From JAVXTH01 sp036642795 (lineage in GTDB: Bacteria; Bacillota_I; Bacilli_A; Erysipelotrichales; Erysipelotrichaceae): a stretch of DNA of 64,000 bases. Shown in pieces: positions 14,355 through 24,017 of the stretch; position 1 is the first letter of the stretch; the number at the start of each line of letters is the position of its first letter. Position numbers and translations under genes: made by a program. The DNA is taken from the NCBI GenBank assembly GCA_036642795.1, contig JAVXTH010000001.1, forward strand, positions 62,001-126,000. Reading direction: 5' to 3'. The notes beneath the pieces were generated by a model. That model worked only from the letters and a program-made list of their open reading frames with translations, was not told the DNA's origin and did no database searches.

Positions 14355-17300
14355 ATAGCTTGTCCCTCCATTTCTTTATTCATTTCATTTAATTCTTTTT
14401 TGTTTTTATGATTTGTATGACTACGTCCATAAATTCTTACTGCTGCGTAAATACCATACAAGAATGTAAGTAGAAGCATTAACCAGTGAATCCAACATCC
14501 ATCATGATTTGCCAATGGTGTTTTGTCATCCTTAACAACTTCTTCTTTTGGTTTTGCTTCAGGAGTTACTTCATTAGGTACTACTTCCGGATTAAGAACT
14601 GGAGTAGGGTTTAATGGAGCAGCTGGAGTTACTGGAGTAACTGGAGCAAGTGGTGTTGTAGGAGTAAGCGGTGTATTAGGTGTTACAGGAGTAACTGGTT
14701 CAGGAACAATTGGCGTAACTACTTCTGCATATTGTGCAACATACGTAATTGTTGATTTAGGTGTACCTTCTACATAAGTAGGAAGTACTGGAGTATAACC
14801 AGTGAACTCATAACCTTCATTTGCGCTTGGTGTAGGTGCTTTTGGTAAAGCATCAAAACCACTTAATAAGTTTTCAAACTTAGTTTGTGTACCTTCTGTA
14901 AATGTACCATTTGTACCTTGATCGAATATTACTGTTACATATTCTTCAATATCTGGAATTTCATTGTAATTTCTATCTTCAGCATATTGAGCAGTGAAGA
15001 TCATATCTTTAACAACTTCTTTATCAACTGCATATCCATTATTCCAATTCGGTCTAGCAAGGATCCATCCCTCATTTGGAATGATACGAGGATCTGTAAT
15101 TTGATTGTCTGATAATTTAGATCCAATTAACACTTCAATACTAATTACATTTCCATCTACATCTTCATTTACTAATGTACCATGAGCTCCTNNNNNNNNN
15201 NNNNNNNNNNNNNNNNNNNNNNNNNNNNNNNNNNNNNNNNNNNNNNNNNNNNNNNNNNNNNNNNNNNNNNNNNNNNNNNNNNNNNNNNNNNACTATCAGC
15301 AGTTACTTTTTTACCTTCGATGAAATAGTTAACCGTTAATTTTGCAGGTCTTTTTTGTTCTTCATCTTTTACATATTGTGCTTTAAAAGTTGTATTATCA
15401 TTAAACTTCATACCATTAATTGTGTCATTATCATATAATGTTTCATTATCATTCATCTTCCAACCAGTAAAAATATATCCTTTTTTAGAAGGTGTTGGTA
15501 CCGTTTGTTTATCACTTAATTTGCTACCATTACAAACTTTATAATTAACATCATTTTCTTTATTATCTAAATCAAATTTAACATCAAATTTTTTCACAAT
15601 ATAAACATGATATCTAACTTCAAATCCTTCATTCAATACTTTATCTGTTTCAGGATCATAGTCTTTCCAACTCTTATTCTTATTATTATCAAGATATTCA
15701 ATCTTTGTCTTAAATACTAGTTTATAAGTGTCTTTCGCATATCCCTTTTTACCAATATATTCATTGGCAAAGTCTTTAATCTGAGCTTGTGTATATGCTA
15801 ATTTATCATCATGCCCAATCGTATCTTTATTTAAATGAGCCCAACGATCATTACCTGGTAAGAAATCATCATTAATATATACTGTAAAATTGATATTTTT
15901 CTTATATTGTGCTGTAAAAATTGTTTCACCATTAATTACTTTATTTTCTGCATAACCATTATTCCATGGAGTATCTGCTACTTCACAGTTTGTATTTGTT
16001 GTAATCTCTGGTGCTTTAATATTGTTTTCAGCTAATGTAGTTTCTTTTAAAATATCTTTAAAGATTACGTTACCATCAGCATCTTGACCAGCTAATGAAC
16101 CTTTAGTTCCGTTATTAAATGTAACCGTTGTCCATTTAGTTTCATCTTTTACATAATAAATATTGATTACTCCATTTTGAATAATTTTATCTGTTTCAAT
16201 TGGATCGTTTCTAGAAAAAGCATAACCTTCTCCATTATATTTAGATTTGTATTGATCAATATTTACGTTAATTGTATCTTGATGATTCCATACGATTTCG
16301 TTTGCTGAAATTGTATCACCTTCAACAAGTTTGTTATCTTTATAAAAATTAATCGTATAATTTAATTTAGTCTCTGCTTTTACAAATTTAGCATAGAAAG
16401 TTTGTGATTGATTGCCAATTTGATATTTATTATTTTCTACTTTATTTGTATAAGTATCATCTGTATACCAACCATCGAAATCATATTTTTCTTGATTGTA
16501 TTGATAATACTTAATATCATCGTTCATTGGCATATCAATTTCTTTGTTTTTATCCGTTAAATATGAATTAATTTTCAAGTCCTGAGAAATTTCTTCATTG
16601 TTAGGATTCATTACTTTAAAATTAACAGTTACTTGTTTTTCGGTTACAACATCAAATGTTCCATCAACATGATATTGATTACCACTAGCAATCTGCTCTC
16701 CCTTTTTATTTACCGCTCCATCAGCTATAGCAATACGGTTCCAACCTTTAAATGTTCTTGATTTAACATTTTCAATACCTTTTGTTAATTCTATCATTGT
16801 ATTATTAATAGAATTGATTGATGGAGCACTTTTGATTTCTTTAGTATATTTATTAATACTTCCTTTACCAACATATAAATAGGAATCGTTTCCACGATCA
16901 CTATTAAAGTCCTTGCCTGGTTTTAATAGATAGAAATAAGCATCTTCTTCATTATTCCAGCCAAACGTTGAACGATTTGTCATTGGACTTAATAATTCTT
17001 GTGGTAACTCAGCTTTAGGACTTGTTGTAACATTAACTACAAGTTCTTTGCTCATAATATTGTTTTCACGATCAAAAACAATCATTTCTTGATGATAGTC
17101 TACATTATCAAGTTTTTGACTCTCAATAACATAACCATCAAGTGCAGTTACGTTTACTTCTTCTGGATTTGTTGATAAGCCATAAGCAAGTGTACTTGCT
17201 TCCTTTTCTTCGCCATCAACATTGACTGTAACATTTAGTTTATAACTAGCTTCTGGAATATCAACTGCAGCTTTGTCATAAACGCCAGTGGGTTCACCCT

Positions 17301-17424
17301 TAGTCTCAAGATTTATATAATTGCTCTTGAAAACATTTTCGTTTTCATTCGCAAATATATTACTTGGAACCAATTGAATGAACATTGCGATAATGAATAA
17401 TACCTTCGTAAATTTCTTAAACAT
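14351..17424 (-). CDS. Large repeat-containing surface protein (interrupted by assembly gap)
   Basis: One gene is read across the N-run, because the same frame is open on both sides: before the gap to LTVNYFIEGKKVTADS, and after it from GAHGTLVNEDVDGNV to the stop. A signal peptide (FKKFTKVLFIIAMFIQLVP) opens the protein. Its middle holds several InlB/Flg_new-like beta repeats, for example FDGWYTDDTY...TFYAKF and WNNGY...TIFTAQY, and MucBP-like segments. A Pro/Thr-rich spacer (TPVTPNTPLTPTTPLAPVT) leads to one C-terminal membrane segment starting DGCWIHWLMLLLTFLYG and a basic tail. No LPXTG motif is visible. It is likely an adhesin or cell-envelope protein exposed outside. The printed frame shift at the gap is an artefact of the fixed N length. 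Confidence 0.8.
15192..15291. other. Assembly gap (100 N)
   Basis: Exactly 100 unknown bases, the conventional size for a gap of unknown length. Flanking coding sequence belongs to homologous repeat units, which probably caused the assembly to break. Confidence 0.97.
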
Positions 17425-17476
17425 AATGATCCCCGCTTTCTGTATTTTGTGAACTTTTATATCTTGTTCTACCTAC

Positions 17477-17511
17477 AGTATAATCAGCACGGGTTATATT
17501 ATGGTTATATT
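17477..17511 (-). promoter_or_regulatory. Probable promoter of the surface-protein gene with direct repeats
   Basis: On the minus strand TATACT (17482-17477) is a fair -10 box some 55 bases before the start. In place of a -35 box there are two copies of AATATAACC (17511-17503 and 17500-17492) spaced by one DNA turn (11 bases), a layout typical of response-regulator binding. Confidence 0.45.
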
Positions 17512-17593
17512 CAAACAATTACGATACCTTTTTTTATATTAATATTTTGTAAGCATTTTCATTGTTTGATTTCAAAAAATAATTGAAAACATA

Positions 17594-17908
17594 AAAAAAA
17601 TATACGAGGTAATCGTATCTGCATGTTTCAATTATCATGCTTTTTAACGTACTCTCGTATATTCTTTGTGGTTACCTATCGTTCATCTAAGTCCTTGCTC
17701 TTTGTACTTAATGTTTCCTCATACATCACAACAACCACGATGTTCATCAACTCAGATATCAATCATAATTCACTTGCTTTCATTTGCTCAAGCTTTTATG
17801 ATCTACTATCATGACTTTTTAGGTTCCCTATATTTCGTATATGCAGCTCACTCTTCCAACCATTAACTTGGTTATGTAATGAACTCATATATGAATATCG
17901 CTTCCTAC
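17594..17908 (-). ncRNA. Candidate structured small RNA, about 315 nt, under CcpA-type control
   Basis: A full transcription unit with no convincing reading frame. A consensus promoter starts it at about 17908 and a hairpin ATACGA-TTACC-TCGTAT (17618-17602) followed by eight T ends it at about 17594. Between them several perfect helices can be drawn: AACCA/TGGTT (17858-17862 with 17869-17873), ATCATAA/TTATGAT (17762-17768 with 17796-17802) enclosing CTTG/CAAG, GTGGTT/AACCAC (17668-17673 with 17733-17738) and GCATG/CATGC (17621-17625 with 17636-17640). The 5' arm TATACGAG (17661-17654) can also pair with the terminator 3' arm, so alternative folds exist. A 23-codon frame (MNIVVVVMYEE...) has only a weak ribosome site. 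It could be a free RNA or a leader of the surface-protein gene 170 bases downstream. I could not match it to a known class. Confidence 0.65.
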
Positions 17909-17914
17909 AATGTC

Positions 17915-17943
17915 ATTATAAAAGCGCTTACATTTTTTGTAAA
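17915..17943 (-). promoter_or_regulatory. Promoter of the candidate RNA with embedded cre site
   Basis: On the minus strand TTTACA (17943-17938) and TATAAT (17920-17915) are separated by exactly 17 bases. The cre-like sequence TGTAAGCGCTTTTA (17932-17919) fills the spacer, so CcpA binding would block the promoter. Confidence 0.8.
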
Positions 17944-17988
17944 GGCTAGTGGAATAATCGGTAAAAATATGGAATGCCTGGTAATTAC

Positions 17989-18738
17989 TCATAAATTACG
18001 AATTCGATAGAAGTATTTTTCAACCATTTGATCGTTGTGATCTGCACAACTAGGATCCATAAATGCCATATGTCCATTATAGTAAACATCAGGTTCAAAA
18101 CCACTTTGAACCAACAATTCAACCATTTGCGTTAAAATAGCATTTTGAAGAAATACATTGGGAATTGTACTAGTTGATCCAACTTTCATCTTAAAGCCTT
18201 CAATATCAACGGCTGCATCGCCAATGAATGAACAATTATCTAATACAACATCCGCAACATCTTTAAGCTTTACATTATCTTTATGTTTAGTCTTCAAATA
18301 ATTACTATATTCTACTGCCGTAATGGCAATCACCGGTATTCCCTTTTCTTTGGCTCTTAATGCCGCATCAACTGGAGCAATGTTGTTTCCTGAATTGGAT
18401 ATTATTATCATACAATCCTCTGGCGTAATGCGATGATAATCAACAATTGTTTTTCCAATTCCATAAGTGTTCTCAATTTCATAGCTTTTAGTAATCTCAC
18501 TATTACCGCTTGCACTTGGTTCTAGTAACGCACAATAATTCGCTGGTGTAGCTGCTCGCCAAAAAGCATCATCACATACTAAATGCGAATGGCCGGTTCC
18601 AAAGCCATAGATAATACCACCATTCTTAGTTGTGTTAGCTAGAATGGTTGCTGCTTTCATGATGGCTTCTCCCTGGGTTGTTTCAACTTTCTTAATGATA
18701 CCTTGTAACGCCGTAAAATAATTTTCCCATGCTTTCAT
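17989..18738 (-). CDS. SIS-domain sugar-phosphate-binding protein (UPF0309-like)
   Basis: A 249-residue single SIS-domain protein. The phosphosugar-binding loops are visible as YGFGTGHSHLVCDD near residue 45 and IISNSGNNIAPVDAAL near 113, followed by VIAITAVEYS. Similar in layout and length to the second SIS gene at 28791-29516, so the window holds two paralogues. Members bind or isomerise amino-sugar phosphates. This copy stands alone, 57 bases before the CcpA-type RNA promoter, and has no sugar genes next to it. GAAGGGATTTT precedes the ATG. Confidence 0.82.
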   Translation of the reverse strand: MKAWENYFTALQGIIKKVETTQGEAIMKAATILANTTKNGGIIYGFGTGHSHLVCDDAFWRAATPANYCALLEPSASGNSEITKSYEIENTYGIGKTIVDYHRITPEDCMIIISNSGNNIAPVDAALRAKEKGIPVIAITAVEYSNYLKTKHKDNVKLKDVADVVLDNCSFIGDAAVDIEGFKMKVGSTSTIPNVFLQNAILTQMVELLVQSGFEPDVYYNGHMAFMDPSCADHNDQMVEKYFYRIRNL

Positions 18739-18796
18739 AAAATCCCTTCTTTCGATAAAGATATCGTAACGGATATTTTTATTAGAAGCAATAGAA

Positions 18797-18816
18797 AAAA
18801 GCGGTTTCCCGCTTTT
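18797..18816 (-). terminator. Terminator of the CoA-transferase gene
   Basis: An 8-bp stem AAAAGCGG / CCGCTTTT with 4-base loop; on the minus strand TTTTTTC follows. The stem begins within the stop codon of the gene. Confidence 0.9.
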
Positions 18817-20362
18817 AAAGTTTTAATCCCATTTTTTCTTTTCTGAATAATCGCTCATCCATAAGTTTAAGATCTTTTGAAATAATTGGTTTAAATTCCA
18901 TTTGTCCTAAAATATCTTTATCTAAATCAACACCAGGTGCAATTTCAGTAAGGGTTAAACCTTCTGGTAATAATTCAAATACACAACGTTCTGTAATATA
19001 GAGAACTTTTTGATTTTGTTCTTTCGCAAAATCAGCTGAGAAAGTAATCTGTTCTACTTGTTGTTTGAATTTCTTAATCGATCCATCTTCAAGAATGGTA
19101 AGTTTACCATCTCCGGTTGCTATTTTTAAGCCTTTTGAAGTAAAGGTACCACAATATACAACAACAGGAGTCGTTTGTGTAATGTTGATAAAGCCTCCAC
19201 AACCAGCAATCTTAGGCCCAAATCTAGATACATTGATATTTCCTTGTGAATCACATTCAGCAAGGCCTAGAAAGGCTTGATCAAGTCCTCCACCATCATA
19301 AAAATCAAATTGGTATGTCTGATCAATAATCGCATCTGGATTAGTACATGCACCAAATGCTGTTCCTGCAGCAGGTACTCCACCGATTCCACCAGCTTCA
19401 ACTGTTAGTTTTAAACCTGGTGCTCCTTCTTCGTTGGCAACATTCGCAATTCCTTCTGGCATACCAATGCCTAAGTTTATAATTGCTTTTGGATCTAGTT
19501 CCATTGCCGCACGACGACAGATAATCTTTCTTTGGTTTAGTTCCATTGGTGGAATTGAATCCACTGGTACTTTGCATTCACCACTGAAAGCAGGGTTATA
19601 TTGTCCTTGATATGTTTGCCAGTGATTTTCTGGACGAGATAGTACAATACCATCTACATAAATACCAGGAATTTTTACTTTACGAGCATCTAAAGTTCCT
19701 CTTTGTACAACTTTTTCTACTTGTAGTAAAACAATTCCTCCGGAATTCTTCGCAGCTTGGGCAATCGATAAAGAATCAAGGGTTGCAGCTTCTTTGTCCA
19801 TAACTGCATTGCCATCTTCATCACAATAAGTTGCACGTATTAATGCGACATCAACTGGAAATGATTTATATAATAAATATTCTTCTCCATTAATATTCAT
19901 TAATTCGACTAAATCATCTTTACTGCGTTCATTCATTTTAGCGCCTTCTAAACGTGGATCAACAAATGTTTTCAATCCTACTTTTGTAAAGACACCTGGA
20001 CGATGACCAGCAATTTCACGAAATAATAAAGAAATGGTTCCCAAAGGTAGATTATATCCTTCTACTTTGTTATCGAATACTAATCGTTGTAATTTAGGTA
20101 TTAATCCCCAATGACCACCAATAATTCTTTTTAATAAACCTTCGTAGCCAATTTTATTTAAACCAAGATTATCGGTTCCATCTCCAATACCAGCTGAAAA
20201 CATAATCGTTAAGTCTTTGGGATGACCACTCTTTAAGAAAGATTCTTGGATTCCTACTGAAAACTCTTGCGGATGTCCAGACCCAATAAAGCCACCAATT
20301 CCAAGGGTAGAACCATCTGAAATCTTGCTTACGGCTTCTTCTAAAGTCATTATTTTGCTCAT
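18815..20362 (-). CDS. Acyl-CoA:acetate CoA-transferase (YdiF/Pct type)
   Basis: A 515-residue single-chain family I CoA-transferase with fused alpha and beta halves. The alpha half shows GIGGFIGSGHPQEF near residue 20; the beta half has NLGIGMPEGIA and the catalytic glutamate in LTVEAGGIGGVPAAG. Its place beside the butyrate genes suggests that it exchanges butyryl-CoA with acetate to release butyrate, although propionate and acetoacetate transferases of the same family look alike. ATG 20362 (MSKIMTLEEA) is chosen over GTG 20374. A terminator separates it from crt, so it may be driven partly from its own promoter. Confidence 0.85.
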   Translation of the reverse strand: MSKIMTLEEAVSKISDGSTLGIGGFIGSGHPQEFSVGIQESFLKSGHPKDLTIMFSAGIGDGTDNLGLNKIGYEGLLKRIIGGHWGLIPKLQRLVFDNKVEGYNLPLGTISLLFREIAGHRPGVFTKVGLKTFVDPRLEGAKMNERSKDDLVELMNINGEEYLLYKSFPVDVALIRATYCDEDGNAVMDKEAATLDSLSIAQAAKNSGGIVLLQVEKVVQRGTLDARKVKIPGIYVDGIVLSRPENHWQTYQGQYNPAFSGECKVPVDSIPPMELNQRKIICRRAAMELDPKAIINLGIGMPEGIANVANEEGAPGLKLTVEAGGIGGVPAAGTAFGACTNPDAIIDQTYQFDFYDGGGLDQAFLGLAECDSQGNINVSRFGPKIAGCGGFINITQTTPVVVYCGTFTSKGLKIATGDGKLTILEDGSIKKFKQQVEQITFSADFAKEQNQKVLYITERCVFELLPEGLTLTEIAPGVDLDKDILGQMEFKPIISKDLKLMDERLFRKEKMGLKL

Positions 20363-20415
20363 AATTGTTCTCACTTTCTATATAGGATATTTCCTTCGTA
20401 ATATACCATAGGAAA

Positions 20416-20439
20416 AGGCAGATGACAAGCCATCTGCCT
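20416..20439 (-). terminator. Terminator after crt
   Basis: A 9-bp stem AGGCAGATG / CATCTGCCT with 6-base loop is followed on the minus strand by TTTTCC; moderate strength, so read-through into the CoA-transferase gene is possible. Confidence 0.8.
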
Positions 20440-20444
20440 AACCA

Positions 20445-21230
20445 TTATTTATTTGCAAATTTCTCGACTTTTTCTTTATTCACAAAAGCATTCATTGCTG
20501 TTTTTTGATCTTCACTAGCAAAGCATGCTGAGAATTGTTTGATTTCAATGCCAATTGCTGAATCAATATCAACTTGTAAACCAGTATTAATTGCTGTTTT
20601 ACAATTTGCTACAGCGATTGGAGCATTGCTTGCAATTCTTTTAGCCATTTTAATTGCTTCATCCATTAATGTTTCTTGTTCAACAACTTTATTAACTAAA
20701 CCAATTGAAAGTGCTTCTTCACTTTTAACTTGACGACAAGTATAAATCATTTCTTTCGCAATGCCAACTGGAATTAAACGAGCTAAACGTTGTGTTCCAC
20801 CAAAGCCTGGAGTAATACCTAAACCAGCTTCTGGTTGAGCAAAACGAGCATTGCTTGATGCGATACGAATATCACAAGCCATCGCTAATTCACAACCACC
20901 ACCTAATGCAAAACCATTAACAGCGGCAATAACTGGACAACGGAAATTTTCAACACGAGTGAAGATTTGATTTCCTAAGCGACCATAAGCAGCAGCTTCA
21001 TCAATGTTTTTATCTTTCATTTCCGCAATATCAGCACCAGCTACAAAACTCTTTTCACCAGCACCGGTAATAATTAATGCATAAATATCTTTATTGGCAC
21101 AAACTTGAGCCAATGCATTATTTAAGTCTTCTAAAACCTCAGTACTTAATGCATTTAATGCTTGGGGACGATTGATTGTAATAAGTGCAACATTGTTTGC
21201 ACAATTCATATCTAATAATACTGTATTCAT
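20445..21230 (-). CDS. crt: Short-chain enoyl-CoA hydratase (crotonase)
   Basis: A 261-residue crotonase-fold enzyme that hydrates crotonyl-CoA reversibly to 3-hydroxybutyryl-CoA. The oxyanion-hole segments KSFVAGADIAEM and NGFALGGGCELAMACD, and the catalytic glutamates in GGGCELA and FAQPEAGLGITPG are all present. Length is typical. It is the last gene of the bcd-etfB-etfA-hbd-crt operon, 67 bases after hbd. Confidence 0.93.
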   Translation of the reverse strand: MNTVLLDMNCANNVALITINRPQALNALSTEVLEDLNNALAQVCANKDIYALIITGAGEKSFVAGADIAEMKDKNIDEAAAYGRLGNQIFTRVENFRCPVIAAVNGFALGGGCELAMACDIRIASSNARFAQPEAGLGITPGFGGTQRLARLIPVGIAKEMIYTCRQVKSEEALSIGLVNKVVEQETLMDEAIKMAKRIASNAPIAVANCKTAINTGLQVDIDSAIGIEIKQFSACFASEDQKTAMNAFVNKEKVEKFANK

Positions 21231-21259
21231 ATTGTCTCACCTTTCTATATAGATAAAGG

Positions 21260-21290
21260 AATAGAATCCATAATAACTATAGATTCTATT
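21260..21290 (-). other. Intercistronic hairpin between hbd and crt
   Basis: A 9-bp stem AATAGAATC (21260-21268) / GATTCTATT (21282-21290) lies between the two genes without a T-run. It may be an mRNA processing or stability element. Confidence 0.55.
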
Positions 21291-21297
21291 TCATTCT

Positions 21298-22137
21298 TTA
21301 TTTTGTGTAATCGTAGAAACCAATACCACTCTTTTGACCTAATTTACCACCACGTACCATTTTCTTAATTAAAGTACAAGGACGGTATTTGCTATCACCT
21401 GTTTCTGATTGTAATACTTCAAGAATCGCAAGGACAACATCTAAACCAATTAAATCGCCTAATGCTAGAGGACCCATTGGATGATTTGCACCAAGTTTCA
21501 TTGCTGTATCAATATCTTCAACACTAGCAATGTTTTCTTGAAGAATGAAAGCAGCTTCGTTGATCATTGGAATCAAGATACGATTTACGACAAAGCCTGG
21601 ACCTTCCGCAACTTCAACTGGTGTTTTACCTAAAGCTTTCGATAATTCAATCACAGCATCTTTCGTAGCAGTTGGTGTATTAATACCAGAAATAACTTCA
21701 ACTAGTTTCATACGATCCGCAGGATTGAAGAAATGCATACCGATTACATCATGTTTGATACCAGTAGCAATTTCAGTAACCGATAAGGAAGATGTATTTG
21801 TACCAAAGATACAAGCATCTTTACAGATAGCATCTAATTTAGTGAATAAATCTTTTTTGATATCCATACGTTCAAGAACTGCTTCTACTAAGAAATCAAC
21901 ATCGTTTAAATCTTCATAAACACCAGCTACAAGTCTTGCTTTGATTGCATTTGCAGCTTCTGCACTCATTTTTTCACGAGCAACTAATTTGTCTAATTTA
22001 GATCCAATTTTAGCAATTCCATTTTGTGCAAATTCAATTTTGATATCACAAACAACAACATCATAACCATTTGTAGCAAATGCATTTGCAATGCCTTGAC
22101 CCATTGTTCCAGCGCCAATAACTCCAATTTTCTTCAT
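21298..22137 (-). CDS. hbd: 3-hydroxybutyryl-CoA dehydrogenase
   Basis: A 279-residue NAD(P)-dependent dehydrogenase reducing acetoacetyl-CoA to 3-hydroxybutyryl-CoA. The Rossmann loop GVIGAGTMGQGIA opens the protein, the catalytic His is in GMHFFNPADRMKLVEV near residue 138, and the C-terminal domain shows GFVVNRILIPMINEA and GGKLGQKSGIGFYDY. Fits clostridial Hbd across its length. 37 bases downstream of etfA in the butyrate operon. Confidence 0.94.
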   Translation of the reverse strand: MKKIGVIGAGTMGQGIANAFATNGYDVVVCDIKIEFAQNGIAKIGSKLDKLVAREKMSAEAANAIKARLVAGVYEDLNDVDFLVEAVLERMDIKKDLFTKLDAICKDACIFGTNTSSLSVTEIATGIKHDVIGMHFFNPADRMKLVEVISGINTPTATKDAVIELSKALGKTPVEVAEGPGFVVNRILIPMINEAAFILQENIASVEDIDTAMKLGANHPMGPLALGDLIGLDVVLAILEVLQSETGDSKYRPCTLIKKMVRGGKLGQKSGIGFYDYTK

Positions 22138-22174
22138 AGTACCCTCCTGTTTTAAGTAATATTTACTTTTCTTA

Positions 22175-23197
22175 TTATGCGTTTTTAATTTTTAAGATTT
22201 CTGCTTTTAACAAAGGAAGAATTTCTTTTGCATCTCCAACAATACCAATATTAGCAATGCTAAAGATTTCAGCTTGAGGATCACGGTTGATTGCAATAAT
22301 CATATCCGATTTTTCCATTCCAGCAACATGTTGACAAGCTCCTGAAATACCACAAGCGATATATAGAGATGGACGTACCGTCTTACCAGTTTGGCCAACT
22401 TGGATTGCTTTATCCGCAAATCCATCATCGACAACGGCACGGCTTACACACATTGCTCCACCTAATTCATTTGCTACACCTTCTACTAAATCAAGGCTAT
22501 CTTCAATACCACGACCAGCACCAACTAAGATGTTTGATTTCGTGATATCAATTCCTTCGATTACTTTTTCAATTACTTTTTTCACAATTACTTTCGCATC
22601 TAAGTCAATAAACTTAGGTGTGAATTCAATTACTTCACCCGTGCGATTTGCATCGATTGGGTCCATTTCAAATACGTTTGGACGAATCGTTGCCATTTGT
22701 GGACGTGTATCTGGACAAATAATTGTTCCAAATAAATTACCACCAAAGGTTGGACGAGTTACCAATAATAAAGCTTCATCTTTTTTCTCTGGATCCATTT
22801 CAATCATTGTAGCATCTGCAGTAAGACCTGCATTTAAACGTGCCGCAACACGTGGTGCTAAGTCACGTCCCATTACCGTTGCACCAGTTAAGAAAGAATC
22901 TGGTTTAAAGGTAGTGATAACATCACATAAAGCATCGGTATAATATTGAGTCGAATAAGTAGCAAGTAATTCATGATCACATACCACTACTTTATCCGCA
23001 CCATGAGCAATAACATCTTTTGCTTGGCTGCGAATGTTATGACCTAATAAAACACCAACAACTTCAAAATTCATATGAGGAATTGATGCAACTAATTTAC
23101 GTGCTTCGCTGATTAGTTCATAACCAACTTCCGCAATGTTTCCATTTTTTTGTTCTACGAATACGTAGATATCTTTATATCCTTCAAATTTAGCCAT
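22175..23197 (-). CDS. etfA: Electron transfer flavoprotein alpha subunit
   Basis: A 340-residue EtfA with the C-terminal FAD-binding half (ILVGAGRGIED, VGQTGKTVRPSLYIACGISG, INRDPQAEIF). With EtfB and Bcd it forms the complex that reduces crotonyl-CoA to butyryl-CoA with NADH and, in clostridia, bifurcates electrons to ferredoxin. 12 bases after etfB; GGAGGAAAATACA precedes ATG. Confidence 0.95.
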   Translation of the reverse strand: MAKFEGYKDIYVFVEQKNGNIAEVGYELISEARKLVASIPHMNFEVVGVLLGHNIRSQAKDVIAHGADKVVVCDHELLATYSTQYYTDALCDVITTFKPDSFLTGATVMGRDLAPRVAARLNAGLTADATMIEMDPEKKDEALLLVTRPTFGGNLFGTIICPDTRPQMATIRPNVFEMDPIDANRTGEVIEFTPKFIDLDAKVIVKKVIEKVIEGIDITKSNILVGAGRGIEDSLDLVEGVANELGGAMCVSRAVVDDGFADKAIQVGQTGKTVRPSLYIACGISGACQHVAGMEKSDMIIAINRDPQAEIFSIANIGIVGDAKEILPLLKAEILKIKNA

Positions 23198-23209
23198 TGT
23201 ATTTTCCTC

Positions 23210-23998
23210 CTATTTGCTGATAAGCTGTTTTTCTTTTAATTTAGTTGCAATTAATTTGGCAGCTTCATCACCAGGTAATGTGAAAGTTTCTGTTTGAGCC
23301 GATACTTCTTTTGTGAAAGTATGATGTACTTTCGTAGGAGAACCTGCTAAACCAACTTTACTAGCATCAATGCCTAAGTCATTGAATGTCATTACTTTAA
23401 CTTCTTTACTGAAAGAATCAACAATGTCATTACAGTTCATATAACGAGGTTCATTCATTCCACTTAACGTTGTTAAGACACAAGGAAGTTTTGCTTCAAT
23501 TATTTCTTCACTATCTTCAAGTGATTTTTTAACCGTTACAATCTTATCATTGATATCGATAATTTCATCAACATATGTTACTTGAGGAATGTTTAAACGT
23601 TCCGCTGTTTGTGGTCCTACTTGAGCTGTATCACCATCAATTGCTTGACGTCCGGCAATGATTAAATCATAACCGATTTTATCTAAAGCTGCAGCTAAGG
23701 TAGAAGAAGTTGCACAAGTATCAGCACCTGCAAAGGCACGATCTGTGATTAAGTAACATTCATCTACACCACGTGCATATAATTCATTTAACATGCCTTT
23801 TGCTTGTGGAGGTCCCATTGAAACAATGGTGATATGTGCTCCATGTTTTTCTTTTAATTGTAATGCTGCTTCTACACCAGCTAAATCATCTGGATTAATA
23901 ATACTAGGTACTCCAGCACGAATTAAGGTTCCGGTTTCTTTATCAACTCTGATCTCCGTAGAGTCAGGTACTTGTTTTACAAGAACTACGATTTTCAT
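23210..23998 (-). CDS. etfB: Electron transfer flavoprotein beta subunit
   Basis: A 262-residue EtfB beginning MKIVVLVKQVPDSTEIRVD with the signature LIIAGRQAIDGDTAQVGP near residue 120 and CVLTTLSGMNEPRYM near 170. The AIDGDTAQVGPQ loop is the nucleotide-binding segment; in bifurcating ETFs it holds the second FAD. 19 bases after bcd. Confidence 0.95.
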   Translation of the reverse strand: MKIVVLVKQVPDSTEIRVDKETGTLIRAGVPSIINPDDLAGVEAALQLKEKHGAHITIVSMGPPQAKGMLNELYARGVDECYLITDRAFAGADTCATSSTLAAALDKIGYDLIIAGRQAIDGDTAQVGPQTAERLNIPQVTYVDEIIDINDKIVTVKKSLEDSEEIIEAKLPCVLTTLSGMNEPRYMNCNDIVDSFSKEVKVMTFNDLGIDASKVGLAGSPTKVHHTFTKEVSAQTETFTLPGDEAAKLIATKLKEKQLISK

Positions 23999-24017
23999 AT
24001 TAATTATTCCTTTCTTA

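Noticed and set aside
14523..14777. Plus-strand open frame rich in Gly, Val and Thr
   Set aside because: It is the antisense of the Pro/Thr spacer of the surface protein; the repeat composition keeps the opposite frame open.
15172..15291. Apparent frame break and stop just after the N-run
   Set aside because: The gap length is arbitrary; the sequence beyond it is open in a different frame and continues the same repeat type, so it is not a real frameshift.
17623..17866. Two overlapping plus-strand frames of 63 and 66 codons
   Set aside because: No ribosome sites, no recognisable protein features, and they run opposite to a well-formed minus-strand transcription unit with paired helices.
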